Below, in pieces: positions 1 to 11,006 of a stretch of 64,000 nt of DNA. The position numbers were made by a program, and so were the translations under genes. The DNA is taken from contig JACGWO010000007.1 in NCBI GenBank assembly GCA_034509735.1, positions 20,178,046 to 20,242,045 of the forward strand, given 5' to 3'. Each line of letters begins with the position of its first letter. The first letter of the stretch is position 1. Source of the stretch: Sesamum alatum. Lineage: Eukaryota > Streptophyta > Magnoliopsida > Lamiales > Pedaliaceae. A model generated the notes under the pieces. It did not search any database, was not told where the DNA came from, and saw nothing but the letters and a program-made list of their open reading frames with translations.

Positions 1-289
1 ATCGTGGCCCAGACGCCATATTGGATATTGCATGGCAAGCTTGTAATCTACAAAGTACTTGGGTATGTGGGATGGTCTTGCATACGTCAAGGAACTAGTG
101 GGAGGCAAACTAGGTTTGCACAGGTTCATGTGTTATTCTAAGGGAAATTGGATTTCAGAGGATAACCGGTGTGAGGAGTAGCTCATTGAGGTATCAAATA
201 GAGCGACACCTCAGTACGATATTGCAAACATCATTTGAAATCAAGTTTCCTCACTGACTATATTCCAGTCCTCCTAAGGATGACCAGGA

Positions 290-1428
290 TATGTTACATA
301 CCTGAGAGGTATAGGTTTCTAGGTCAGTCCGGTCAATTGGATTATAATCCATAAGACATAATGAGAAGCAATGTTGGACATTGGATCGAATCAATGGCTT
401 GGAGCCATGTGATTCGACGTGGAATTGAAACTAGTTTGGAACTCCATGTAATTGGAATATTCATTTTGATGAGTTCATGCTGGGCATGACTCGATCAGTA
501 ACGAGCTTGAGGGTCAGTGGGAGTTTAGTTGTGTTCCTAGTGTTTAAAGTGTGTAACGTCTTATTCATTTGAAATGGAGTTAAGATGTTAGAAAACACTA
601 AAACATGAACGTTGTTCACGCAATTCTCCATGAAAGGAATTGGATTTCTATATATAAGGTTAAGTTGTCCAAGACTCAGTCAGGGTTGGCTGATGAGGAA
701 GCTTAGATGTTTTATTCCCCTACGCCTTTGCCGTAGGTAGCATGAGTATGTTGTCCAGTGCATTGGACCTGATGTTGTGTATGCTTTGGGCATAATGGCG
801 GCAATCAGGTGTGTACCAAAGAGGCAGTAGACTGTTGTTGTGAATAGTCTTTAATACCAACATTACATACCTGAGCGGTATAGGTTTATAGGTCAGTCCG
901 GTCAATTGGATTACAATGCCAAAGACATAAGGAGAAGCAATGTTGGACATTGGATCGAATCAATGGCTTAGAGCCGTGTGATTCGACGTGGAATTCAAAC
1001 TAGGTTTGGAACACCATGTAACTGGAATATTCATTTTGATGAGTTCATGTGGGATACAACTCAATCAGTAGCGAGCTTGAGGATCAGTGGGAGTTTAGTT
1101 GTGTTCCTAGTTTTTAAAGTGTGTAACGTCTTATTCATTTGGAATGAAGTTAAGATGTTAGGAAACACTAAAACATGAACTTTGTTCACGCAATTCTCCA
1201 TAAAAAGGAATTGGATTCCTATATATACGGTTAAGCTATCCAAGACTCAGTCAGGGTTGGTTGATGAGGAAGCTTAGATGTTTGATTCCCCTACGTCTTT
1301 GCCATAGGCAGCATGAGTATGTTGTCTAGTACATTGGACCTGATGTTGTGTATGCTTTGGGCATACTGGCGGCAATCGGGTGTGTACCAAAGAGACAGTA
1401 GACTGCTGTTGAGAATAGTCTTTAATAC
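290..1428 (+). repeat. Tandem duplication of a ~570 bp pol segment
   Basis: Two head-to-tail copies of about 570 bp, roughly 290-858 and 859-1428. The shared string TTACATACCTGAG occurs at 294 and 863, and GAATAGTCTTTAATACC at 842 and 1413, giving offsets of 569 and 571. The copies differ by scattered substitutions, so the duplication is not recent. Other copies of this pol relic (30587-31637, 43180-44292) carry the segment once. Confidence 0.9.
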
Positions 1429-1954
1429 CTGAATAAGGATTAAAGAAGTGTTCTTGATGTGCGTTCCATAGAGAGTTGATTCTGGAAGACTATAGCGATA
1501 CTAGCTTCCAGTATCATGTGAATAATATCTAGTCTCTGTATGAACATATATTCAGGTTTAATGATAAGGTGGTGGCTTGGAAAGGTTTTAAGTGGAATAC
1601 CACGACGGACCATGAAAGTTGAATGTATGGCAACTTTAGAAGTTGGTCCGGACAGTGGTTTGGATGAAAAACCACATCCAATAGTTGAATGTGGTGCCTA
1701 GCACGGCTGAGCCAGTAGTTATCTTGGAGGATAACAACATGGCTGTAGCGCAAGCTAAAGGACCGAGATCTCATCACGGATCCAGGAAAAGTTTTAGACA
1801 GTACCATTTGCTTGGAGTAATGGTATGAAGAGGTGACATGCAATTGGACCGCATCATCTTGGCAGAAATAAGGTATACCCGTGAGACCCAGCCGGATATC
1901 GCATGTTACTCACGCTCAGATAAGTCTGAGCGACATGGGTGATTGGCTTTAGGT

Positions 1955-1966
1955 CAAGCGGGAGAT
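1955..1966 (+). other. Polypurine tract of the L4 element
   Basis: The purine-rich CAAGCGGGAGAT directly precedes the LTR start at 1967. In copia elements this tract primes plus-strand DNA synthesis. The same motif, AAGYGGGAGA, precedes the LTRs at 21114, 31638 and 44293, and on the minus strand the LTR ending at 50964. Confidence 0.8.
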
Positions 1967-3733
1967 TGTTAGAATAGGTGACTAGAAAGCCAATTGGATT
2001 AGCAGTTTTGGGTACTGTTTAGCAATCTTTATTAAAGTAATATTGACCTGATGAATATAGTAAGTATTCATCCGTGGCACTATATGTTTGTTGTGCTTAC
2101 AGATTACGTTAAACAACGTTTTAACATCACAACAAATGTCCACAGACCAATCGGATAACCCATGTAGTTGAGTTGCGCATTGGATGACAGCTATGAAACC
2201 AACTTCTGAGGGTTGGTCTGAAATATTCCAAGTCGAGGACCTCGAGCAGGGCATCGAGGGTCCTATAGAGACTTGTACTAAGGATTGCATTCATTGGATG
2301 AGTGTCGTGTTTCATCAGGGACAAACATTGGATGTCTATGCAATATTAGTGGGTTAGTTGACAAGGGTGTCATCTGACTGAACTGACTCGCGGGAATCGT
2401 CATATGGAAGCCTTGGAGGCTTAGTCGGTATGACTGGAATTTCCAGCTCCGATAGTACTAGATTAGTCCTCGAACTTGAGGAATCATGGCAATCGCATGC
2501 ATATGATGGCTGTATCTAGGGTCTGGCAAGAGATGTCCGTATCTGGGATACATTCAATATAACCCTTATCAAGTGCAGTCCGAATATGTATTGAGGATAG
2601 TGGATTCCAAGATAGGATCTGTCACCTGTCAGTATATGATAGTCGAGTCTCCTATGAGCTCTAAGACGGTTTAAGCTCTTTAAGTCTAAGGCCATAGTGA
2701 TTGATCGAGTAGGGAATGGTTTCCTATGTCGATCAATAGAGCAAACATGTCTCGAGTTATTGAGCATAGTTGTCTAGTCCAGGATGGGAATGGACGCCTA
2801 ATTCCATGCCCTAGACCTAGACCGGGAGACGAATGATGGAAGGACCGTATTCGTATGGTACTTGGGAGCGTAAACGTTCACGCCAACATTCACCTAGTCT
2901 CTAGTGCCATGGACAGTTGCTAGATGGCCACCCATGGTGACGGTCGTTTTTACAATTAATGGTTAATTGGAAAACAGTTAGTTAAATTAGATTTAATTGA
3001 CCAATTGTGTTGGACACAAGCCCAAGTCTAGCTGAGGGTGAACCTAATGAGTCCCACATAAATCACTATGGGGTTGGTAGAGTTAATTTGGAATTAATTC
3101 TAGAAGAAGCGAATTAATTTACTTGGATTAAATTAATTCAAGAAGAAAATAAATGATTGGATCATTTCTTGATAAATTCATTTGACAGATGGTCCAATAA
3201 TTAATTAAATGGATTAGTTAATTGCTAGATTAAGAACCTTTAAATTAATTGGATTAATTTATCGGTTTTGGTTTAATTAGTTTATTGGATCAATTAATTA
3301 GTGTTTGAGCTTATGTTTATTTAATTGGATTAAATAAAATTTTGAATTTCAGTAAGGTTTAAAATTAATTGGATTAATTTGTAACCTGTGGATCTTGGTT
3401 GGCCTTGATTTAATTTGATTAAATCAAAATCTATCAAAATTGGTCCATGGTTTGAAGTCCAAAACGGAAGGAGAAACGGAAAGGGAACAACGCACGTACC
3501 GGTTATACGTGTAGTAAACAAAAGGTTGATTTTCTTTACATTTTCATGTATCTTTTGTTTTTAATCCTTTAGCCACATGTCCAGCATCTTCTCCTCTTTT
3601 AATTTATGCTTTTCCAAACACTAATTGCCCGGGAACTTCAAAGGGAACACCCCTTTGAACCCGACTTAAATTATGCTTTAAATTCACGTTTTTACGCTTC
3701 CGTTGCATTCCCGGGCCGTATCCGATTCTTTCA
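1967..3733 (+). mobile_element. 3' LTR of decayed copia (L4 subfamily)
   Basis: It begins TGTTAGAATAGG just after a polypurine tract and ends TTCTTTCA. It holds the conserved block around 2889-2940 and the terminal hairpin at 3637-3659. The middle (2945-3420) is AT-rich with repeated TTAATTGGATTAATT-like runs. It matches 32932-35133 and the piece at 44293-44727. Confidence 0.85.
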
Positions 3734-5723
3734 ATAGCCTGCTCCCACTCTATTAGAATAGGTGACCATGTAGCCAATCTTGTTAGGCGATTGTAACCTA
3801 TGTCTGAACAATTTCGAAGTTTTAATAAAACCTTGATGAATAAGAAAGTGAAAATTCATTTGGCGCATACTTTGTCTGTGTTCACTTTATTTGCTTTATA
3901 ACTGTTCGCTACACAAACAAAGCCACAGACTAAAATCACATTTCGGGGACTGGGACTACGCTTGGAGGTAGGTCCATGAAATCAGTTCCACCGAATCAGT
4001 CTGGAAATCTCCAAGTCAAGGAATCTCGAAAATGGGTATCGAGATTCCACTTGAGACTTGCACTAAGCATTTGCTGTCGTGTTCCATCGACGGGTGACGA
4101 GGGTCGTCTAAGCAGTGTTAGTGGCTCGGCCTGCTGGGGAGCGACTGACTGAGGTGACTCGCGGGAACCGTCTTACGGAGGACCTTGAGTAGGGTCGGCT
4201 AGGTATGACCTGAGTTCCTGGTTCCAACGGTATAGGTCAAGTCCTTTGACTTGAGGAATTGCTGAGTTTACCTGTACATTGAGACTATATCTTAGGTATT
4301 GTGAGAGATTGCCAAAATACAGATGAGTAGTCATAAGCCATGTCTAGTTCAGCCACGGTGTACAATGTGACAGTTGTTTCCAAGAAAGGATTTGTCTCCT
4401 GTCAAGGGTGTTGACAGTTGTGTCTCACAATACTCTGTGTCTTGTTCCTAAAATCTGTGCCACAGTAATCGAACAGAAGGGAAGGTTGTTAGAATAGGTG
4501 ACCAGAAAGTCAATGGTATTGGCTATTCTGAGAACCATTCGTCAATCTGTGAACAAGTAATATTATGTTAATGAATGTAGTAAGGGTTCATAGGCATGAG
4601 TTTGTTGTACTTACTGCTTGCATCGTTACGATGTCACAACAAACGCCCACAGACTGAATAACGTTTCGGGAAATTGGAACTACGCTTGGAGGTAGGTTCA
4701 TGAAATCAGTTTCGCCGAATCAGTCTGAAATACTCCAAGTCAAAGGAATCTCGAGACAGGGCATCGAGAATCCATTTGAGACTTGCACTAAGCATCTGCT
4801 ATCGTGTTTCATCGACGGGTGACGAGGATCGTCTAAGCAGTGTTAGTGGGTCGGCCTGCTGGGGAGCGGCCGACTGAGGTGACTCGCGGGAATCGTCATA
4901 TGGAAGCCACTCGGGCTTGGTCGGTATGACTCGTATTCCTGGTTCCGATAGTACGGGATTAGTCCTCGGACTTGAGGATCACGGCAGTCCCCTACATACT
5001 AAGCCTGTATCTTGGATCTGGTGAAATTTGACCGATTATATCACATGGTCATCATAAGCCTCGTCCAGTGCCGTCGGAGTATGTAAGAACGGTGAATTCC
5101 AAGATAGGATCTGTCCCCTGTCAAAGGATATGACAGCAAGATCTCCTATGCGCTCGGAGATGGTTTAGACTCACAAAGTCTATGGCCATAGCACTTGATG
5201 TAACGGGAAAGGATTTCCTACGTCGAGTTAAACCTATCTCGAGCATTATGCATAGTTGCCTAGTCAACGATGGGAACCGACCCCTAGACTAAAGGCCGGG
5301 AGACAGGCGACAGTAGGACCGTACCCGTACGTATCGAGCGTCGGTAGGACCGCACCTGCGTATAACTCGGAGCCTAAATGTTCACACCATAAATTCACCT
5401 AGTCTCTAGTGCCATGGACCGTTGCTAGATGGCCACCCATGGTAACAGACTACTTTAGTTATGAAATAACGAAAAGTAGGTCCAAGTCTAGCTGAAAGGT
5501 GAACCTAAAGAGTCACACCCGCTACACCAAATGAAAGGGAATTAATTTGGAATTAATTCCGGGAGAAGGTTTAATTTAATGGAATTAAATTATACTTCTT
5601 TGAGATACAAGCCTCGATGTATTATTTGGAATAATCGGGCTTGAGTTCATAAATTAGATTTATGAATTTTACAAAGCATGGGCTTTCCTTTTAATTAGAT
5701 TAAAAGGGTGAATTAATTAATTA

Positions 5724-6062
5724 ATGGGCTTGGTATTAAATAGGATTTAATATAAAGTCCATGGACTATTTAATTTGGAATTAAATAAAGTCCATTCCAT
5801 TAATTAATTAATGGGCTTAGTATATTAAATAGGATTTAATATAAAGTCCATGGGACTATTTAATTTAGAATTAAATAATCCCATTCTATGGAATTAATTA
5901 ATGGGCTTGGTATTAAATAGGATTTAATATAAAGTCCATGGACTATTTAATTTGAAATTAAATAAAGTCCATTCCATTAATTAATTAATGGGCTTAGTAT
6001 ATTAAATAGGATTTTAATATAAAGTCCATGGGAATATTTAATTTAGAATTAAATAGGCCCAT
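5724..6062 (+). repeat. Four tandem ~88 bp AT-rich units inside an L1 LTR
   Basis: Units start at ATGGGCTTGG or ATGGGCTTAG at about 5724, 5811, 5901 and 5988. Each continues with TTAAATAGGATTTAATAT, then AAGTCCATGG and TTAATTAATTAA. The L1 LTR at 46525 has three units (47761, 47850, 47938), and the minus-strand LTR at 16367 also has about three. Confidence 0.85.
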
Positions 6063-6133
6063 TCCATAAAGCCCATCAAAATGGATGGACAAGATTTGAT
6101 CTAGAGAATGATGAGATGAAGGGCCATGATTAA

Positions 6134-6192
6134 TTTGACTTAATCAAAGCCTAATTTGACTAGGATTTGACTAGGTCAAAATCCTAGTCAAA
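6134..6192 (+). promoter_or_regulatory. Cluster of TTGAC (W-box-like) motifs in the L1 LTR
   Basis: Several TTTGACT and inverted GTCAAA motifs are packed in about 60 bp upstream of a TATA box. TTGAC[CT] is the core bound by plant WRKY factors. Binding here is inference. An equivalent cluster sits at the same relative place in L2 LTRs. Confidence 0.5.
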
Positions 6193-6237
6193 GTGTGTCT
6201 CTTTGGAAGAGTTTGAGAAGGAATAGGAATTCCATCT

Positions 6238-6246
6238 TCTATAAAT
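6238..6246 (+). promoter_or_regulatory. LTR TATA box
   Basis: CTATAAATA lies downstream of the TTGAC cluster and about 565 bp before the LTR end. The same sequence occurs at 48188-48197 and, on the minus strand, near 16930 and 55625. It probably sets the U3/R boundary. Confidence 0.55.
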
Positions 6247-6656
6247 ACTTAAAAAACACACACTTACACCTACTATTCTCTACAACTCTCATCTCTCAAT
6301 TTCCTCTCAAAATTCGTCCATGCCCTTTTCTTAATCTCCAAGAATATTACTTTGTTCTTCTTGATTTTATTCAAGTTAAGAACATAAGAGACATTGATTG
6401 CGTTAATTCATAGCGTGTATCGATGTCTCTTCTCCCCAAATAATTTCTTGCTAGCACAAGGGTTGTTTGCTTTCCGGTGGAGCGAGTGAGATGATTTAGA
6501 GGGTCTCTTCTTGAGATCTTGGTGCAAAACGGGGAACAATGCATGTAGCCGAACGAAGACAAAACTACAACCGGGTAGGTTCTTTAATTTCATTTTTTCG
6601 GTTTCAATTCTATGGCCTCCATGTTGTGCTTTATTAAACATGAGATACACCGAACG

Positions 6657-6789
6657 CCCGGGAGAATCAAGGGCACACCCCTTGATTCGTTTATGTATAT
6701 TATGCATGATTTAAATTCCGTTTAATTATGCTTTGTAATTTTTATTACGCACTATTTCGCGCTTCCGCTATTCGCGTTAATCTCCCGGG
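6657..6789 (+). other. Two-layer terminal stem structure of an L1 LTR
   Basis: The inner hairpin pairs GAATCAAGGG (6664-6673) with CCCTTGATTC (6679-6688) around the loop CACAC. An outer stem pairs CCCGGGAGA (6657-6665) with TCTCCCGGG (6781-6789), overlapping the inner arm by 2 nt. Equivalents with different stems but the same pairing are present in the other subfamilies, which suggests an RNA-level constraint in R/U5. Confidence 0.65.
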
Positions 6790-6976
6790 ACGATCCACAT
6801 ATTTCTTTCAGAGGTTTCCCTGAGGCGTTTGGTAAAGGACAGACCGACACTTAGGTCCAAAATGGGTACCTACATATCCGTGCCTTCGACCCTAAGTGGT
6901 GAGACCATAGACGGAAGGATAGATGTACTATAGAGCTTAAATGTTCATCCCCACGCATATTCACCTAGTCTCTAGT

Positions 6977-9200
6977 TGTTGGAATAGGTGACCAGAAAGC
7001 CAATAGGTTTGGCAATTTGTAACCTATCCGATAACTTGATGTGAATGTAATATTATTATGTGATGAATAAAGTGAGTGTTCGTCACGATTGGTACCTACT
7101 TTGTTGTGCTCACTTTACATTTGTTAAAACGACATTTAACTTATATCACAACAAAGCCCACAGACCATGGATAACAACTCATGCAGTTGGGCCACGCATT
7201 GGATGGTGGTCATGAAACCAACTGATTAAGAGTTGGGTCTGAAACGTTCCAAGTCGAGGACCTCGAGACAGGGCATCGAGAGTCCTATTGAGACTTGCGT
7301 CAAGAGTCGTGTTCATTGGATGAGTGCCGTGTTTCATCGGCGACAGGCGTGGGACGCCTACACGATCTTGATGGGTTGGTCGACTGGGGTCGAGCCGACT
7401 GGACTGACTCGCCGGGATCATCATATGGAAGCCTTGGAGGCTTGGTCGGTATGATTGGTTTTTCCCCGGTTCCGATAGTACGGGAGTAATCCTCAGACTT
7501 GAGGGATCATGGTAGTCGCGTGCATAGGACGGCTGTATCTTGGATCTGGCGAGAGGTAATCATTCTGTAAGATGATTATCATAAGCCTTGTCCAGTGCAG
7601 TCAGAATGTATAGCGAGGACGGTGGATTCCAAGAAGAGGATCCGTCCCCTGTCAGTATGTGACAGAGGTATCTCCTATGCACTCGGAGACACGTTCATGC
7701 TGTTTGAAGCTGTGGCCACAGTGGTTGGTCGAACAGGGAATGGTTTCCTGTGTCGACGCAATGAAGCATACGTGGTCTCGAGTATTAAGCATAGATGCCT
7801 ACTCAAGGATGGGAACCGACGCCCAATTCCATACCCTAGACTAAGGCCGGGAGACGGTAAACGGAAGGATCGTACCCGTACGGAATCGGCGCCTAAATGT
7901 TCACGCCAATTCACCTAGTCTCTAGTGCCATGGACCGTTGCTAGACGACCACCCATGGTAACGGGCTCTTGTGGGACACAGGCCCAAGTCTAGCTGAGGG
8001 TGAACCTAAAGGGTCACACACAAATCACCGAGGAGGTTGAGAGATCGACTTGGAGTCAATCTCGAAGGATAACATAAGTAATTGGATTACTTAAGGGAAA
8101 GTCCATTGGATGGACGGGCCGATATTGTATCGGGCTTCCATTTAATCGGTAAATTGGATTTTCGATTAAATATGGAAAGTTGAGATGTTGAGACGTTGGA
8201 TCTTTTAATTGGATTAAAAGATCAACGGGAATAATTTAAATGGACATTAAATTGGATTTAATGTTGGATTCGTCGTAATTGGATTACGATAAAACCCGGT
8301 CCGTTAAATTATACCCGAGAGGAGAAATAATTCTTATTTTGGAAAGGAAGAAGTTGGACTTCTTCCCTTAATTAAACATGGCCGACATGCTCCCTTGGAG
8401 GAAGCAAAATCAGCCATGTTTCATGCTAGGTGGTATGTTGACTTATCTCTTTTGGAAAGAGACAAATCAACTCCAATCAAGCTCTTCCCTTTTGGTATGA
8501 TTTGATCATACCATAAATTTTTGTAGGCTTGATTGAAGAATTGATGGTGATTGATTGGAATGAATCTAGACATCCTTGGATGAACCTAGACACATTCCAA
8601 TAATCACATTAAATATGTATATATATTAGAATATACAACACCAAGCATAAGTGATTCATTATTCATCTTTTTCTAGGAAAAAAGAAGACAAAAATCCTCT
8701 CCTCTCTCTCAATTTTCGTGCTCTCTCCCTCTCTTACACTTGTGTTCTTCACTTGATTTTGAATCAAGAAGAAGAACAAAGTAGGTTTAAGAGAACAGTA
8801 ATTCATAGTGTTCTTCTCTTAAACCGATTCCTTCTAAACCCGTTCTTTTCTAGCAAGAAGAACGTGAGTTTCTTCCGGTGTGGTGTGGATCACCTTTGGA
8901 GAATCCATATGTTTGGATTTCGTGAGCATTCCAGAGAAGGACCAACGCTAGTAGCAGGGAGCATACGCTAAACAATCAAAGGTAACGGTTTATTACGCTT
9001 TGATTGATTTCATTTATCTATCTATGCCCTATGTGCTTAAATATATGTTTTAATATTTACACATCCTACATCGAACGCCCGGTTGAGCACCCAAGGGTAC
9101 ACCCCTTGGGATTTGCGTATTTTGAATTTGATTTAAATTTACGCAATTTCTCGCTTCCTCGCTTCCGCTCGCGTTCCCGGGCGGATCCACTTGTCCTTCA
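6977..9200 (+). mobile_element. 5' LTR of element A (L3)
   Basis: It begins TGTTGGAATAGG and ends TTGTCCTTCA, immediately before the primer site. It carries the conserved block at 7910-7962 and the hairpin CCCAAGGG / CCCTTGGG at 9090-9110. An AT-rich run at 8619-8627 may be the TATA box. It closely matches 21114-23315 apart from a deletion of about 34 bp in the latter. Confidence 0.9.
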
Positions 9201-9202
9201 AG

Positions 9203-9214
9203 TGGTATCAGAGC
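9203..9214 (+). other. Primer-binding site, initiator Met tRNA
   Basis: TGGTATCAGAGC lies 2 bp after the LTR end. It is the usual plant primer site complementary to the 3' end of initiator methionine tRNA, where reverse transcription starts. Confidence 0.92.
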
Positions 9215-9465
9215 CCGGGTCGATGTAATGGGCATAGATCTATGTGTTTGGCATGATCTACTTGCTTTTTTAAATGGCTTTATTGGCATGTTAGATTACA
9301 TAAATATATGAATAATATGATGATTCAATTGTTTGGATTTAATGGACTTTTGGCATGCTTAATTTTGTTAGATTGGATCTAAAATTGCATGCTTATTTTC
9401 AGAATAATATTAATGTTATTGTGCTAAACAGTTTTGAAAAATAAAAAAAAAAAAAAAAATTGGGA

Positions 9466-9610
9466 TCGGTCGGCAGCGGGCGCCTGCGCGCGGATGCTGC
9501 GCACAGGCGCGCGCTGTGCGCAGCCGGCCGCTGCCAGCGCGCGGCACAGAGCACGCACACGCGCGCTGCCCTGTGCGCGCGGGCGGCCGGCTAGCACAAC
9601 GGCTGGGCCG
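9466..9610 (+). repeat. GC-rich island in the leader (short form)
   Basis: About 145 bp of CG-rich sequence with many GCGCGC runs, sharply bounded by AT-rich DNA. It occupies the same place as the longer islands of B and C and the island at 39424-39590. Open frames through it reflect base composition. Confidence 0.75.
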
Positions 9611-10543
9611 TTTTGTGCCGTTTTTCGACTTTTTCCGGAAAATATGATTTTCTGTATTTTCTGCACAATATTCTGAAAATATATTAATTTTGCATTTCTG
9701 ATTTTGGAATAATTGGATTATTCTTTGGATTAATTTTGCTTAATTAATTTGGGATTAATACATGCATTAGATGCATTGTGTAAAATGTCCATTAAATTTG
9801 AAATTTGAATTTTGCATATTATTTATCTGTTTATGCTTTTGTGATGTTGGACAGCACTTGGATATTTGGAATATCCATTGGTTTTATTGCATGATATTTG
9901 GATGATCAACATGGGATGATCACAAAGCCCTAGACCTTCTGTATGGATGAATGAATGTTTATTTATTTTCTGTTGGGTGGGGCCTGCGTGCCTCTTGTTT
10001 TTGGGACTATCATCTCCCGTATTTTCAGCCTCATGATTGTAAGGTTTGTTTTCTTTATTACCGATGTATTACTTTCAGTTGTAATGAGAGTAGATAGGAT
10101 TGGTGAGGTTTCAATTTTAACAAGCAATTGGAGTCGGAGACCCCAAGGAGGAGCATCAAGGCGTGAAACAAGAAGCACTTCAAGGCCCATTGGAATGACA
10201 ATGGGTTTATTATTATTGTAATAATTTAGGACTACCCTAGACAGACCATAGACTCACTGCGGGCTCAGTGGGTCGCATAGGTTGGGCTTGTGATCATCCT
10301 AACAGGGGTATGCTATGTTTTCTGCATGCGGCATATTTATTTATCGCTTTAAATATTGGATATTTATGCATGCTAAAACACAATAATGTGATGAGGTCTC
10401 GGTCATACACAAACTCTCATTTAGTTGGACCAAATTAAATATTAGGCCCAGAACGGACTTGGATCAAAATGGTATTTTGGTCTGTCCGAGCCTTCCATCC
10501 ACAGCAATGTGGTGAGGAAGCTACCACTACCCAAGTGTGATCT

Positions 10544-10636
10544 CACGAGTCGTGGCACACTTGGACTAGGGGAAAGCTGCACTATTGTTGTGAACAAAAA
10601 GACTGCGCTCGTTGTTTCCCTGTCTCACGAGTCGTG
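10544..10636 (+). other. Pair of leader palindromes CACGAGTCGTG
   Basis: CACGAGTCGTG occurs at 10544-10554 and 10626-10636, 82 bp apart, each preceded by TCT. The arms CACGA and TCGTG are complementary. The same pair is found in the leaders of B and F at nearly the same spacing. Confidence 0.75.
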
Positions 10637-11006
10637 GGGGGGCGACAGTTTGAGGCATCGATTTGGTTGATGGGTCGGGCCCAACACTGAGTAACATGGT
10701 TCGCTTGGAGTCCTCGGGACCATGTGAATAGGTGAGGCAAAATATCTTGGGAATCTCATTGGATGAGAATGATATTGGATATCTCCCACAAGGTCTTCTT
10801 CATGTGAATCGTAAAAGCGGGGCATGGAGATTACGCTTGTGGATCCCAAGCCCACTAGGAAATGGTTTCCCAAAACTCTGCTTGAGAGTGGCGGACTTTC
10901 GTATAAATAGTGGGAGGGTTAAAGACTAAAAGACCAAGTCTTCAACTTGAACAATAATATTACCATCATCTGCTAATTTCTGCTTTACATTTTCATTAAT
11001 GTAGAT

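Larger units (their letters stand above)
1..1966 (+). pseudogene. Decayed Ty1/copia pol, 3' half (integrase end, RT, RNase H)
   Basis: This is the 3' part of a copia pol gene running into its 3' LTR at 1967. Near 80-150 a frame reads AYVKELVGGKLG, matching the integrase C-terminal AYVKKLVG of the copy at 52857-53099. Later pieces recall reverse transcriptase (EVKMLGNTKT; VQCIGPDVVYALGI) and RNase H (VAWKGF near 1570). No long frame survives; stops and indels are frequent. About 160 nt of RT, present in the copies at 51567-51966 and 60797-61240, is missing here, and the same loss is seen near 30860 and 43450. An internal duplication is listed separately. The 5' part of the element lies outside the window. 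It cannot encode an enzyme. Confidence 0.8.
4487..6810 (+). mobile_element. Nested solo LTR (L1 subfamily)
   Basis: A complete LTR of 2324 bp from TGTTAGAATAGG to TTTCTTTCA, inserted in the L2 LTR. Flanking pentamers are AAGGT (4482-4486) and GAGGT (6811-6815), a target-site duplication with one mismatch. It has the conserved block at 5394-5446, tandem AT-rich repeats (5724-6062), a cluster of TTGAC motifs, a TATA box (6238-6246) and the 3' hairpin (6664-6688). No internal region remains, as expected after LTR-LTR recombination. Confidence 0.9.
3751..6976 (+). mobile_element. L2-type copia LTR, split by a nested LTR and truncated
   Basis: The first part, 3751-4486, begins TATTAGAATAGGTGACC (TG mutated to TA). 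The second part, 6811-6976, resumes after the nested LTR with text matching 61980-62135 (CACTTAGGTCCAAAATGGG). It stops inside the conserved block, where the LTR of element A begins at 6977. No primer site or polypurine tract adjoins it, so it is a solo LTR or a fragment. The 17 bp at 3734-3750 between it and the preceding LTR are unassigned. Confidence 0.8.
9215..11006 (+). other. Untranslated leader of element A
   Basis: A leader of about 1.8 kb between primer site and gag, mostly AT-rich. It has a run of A (about 9443-9459), a GC-rich island (9466-9610), a block near 10255-10300 shared with other copies, and two CACGAGTCGTG palindromes. I see no credible protein in it. Confidence 0.75.
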
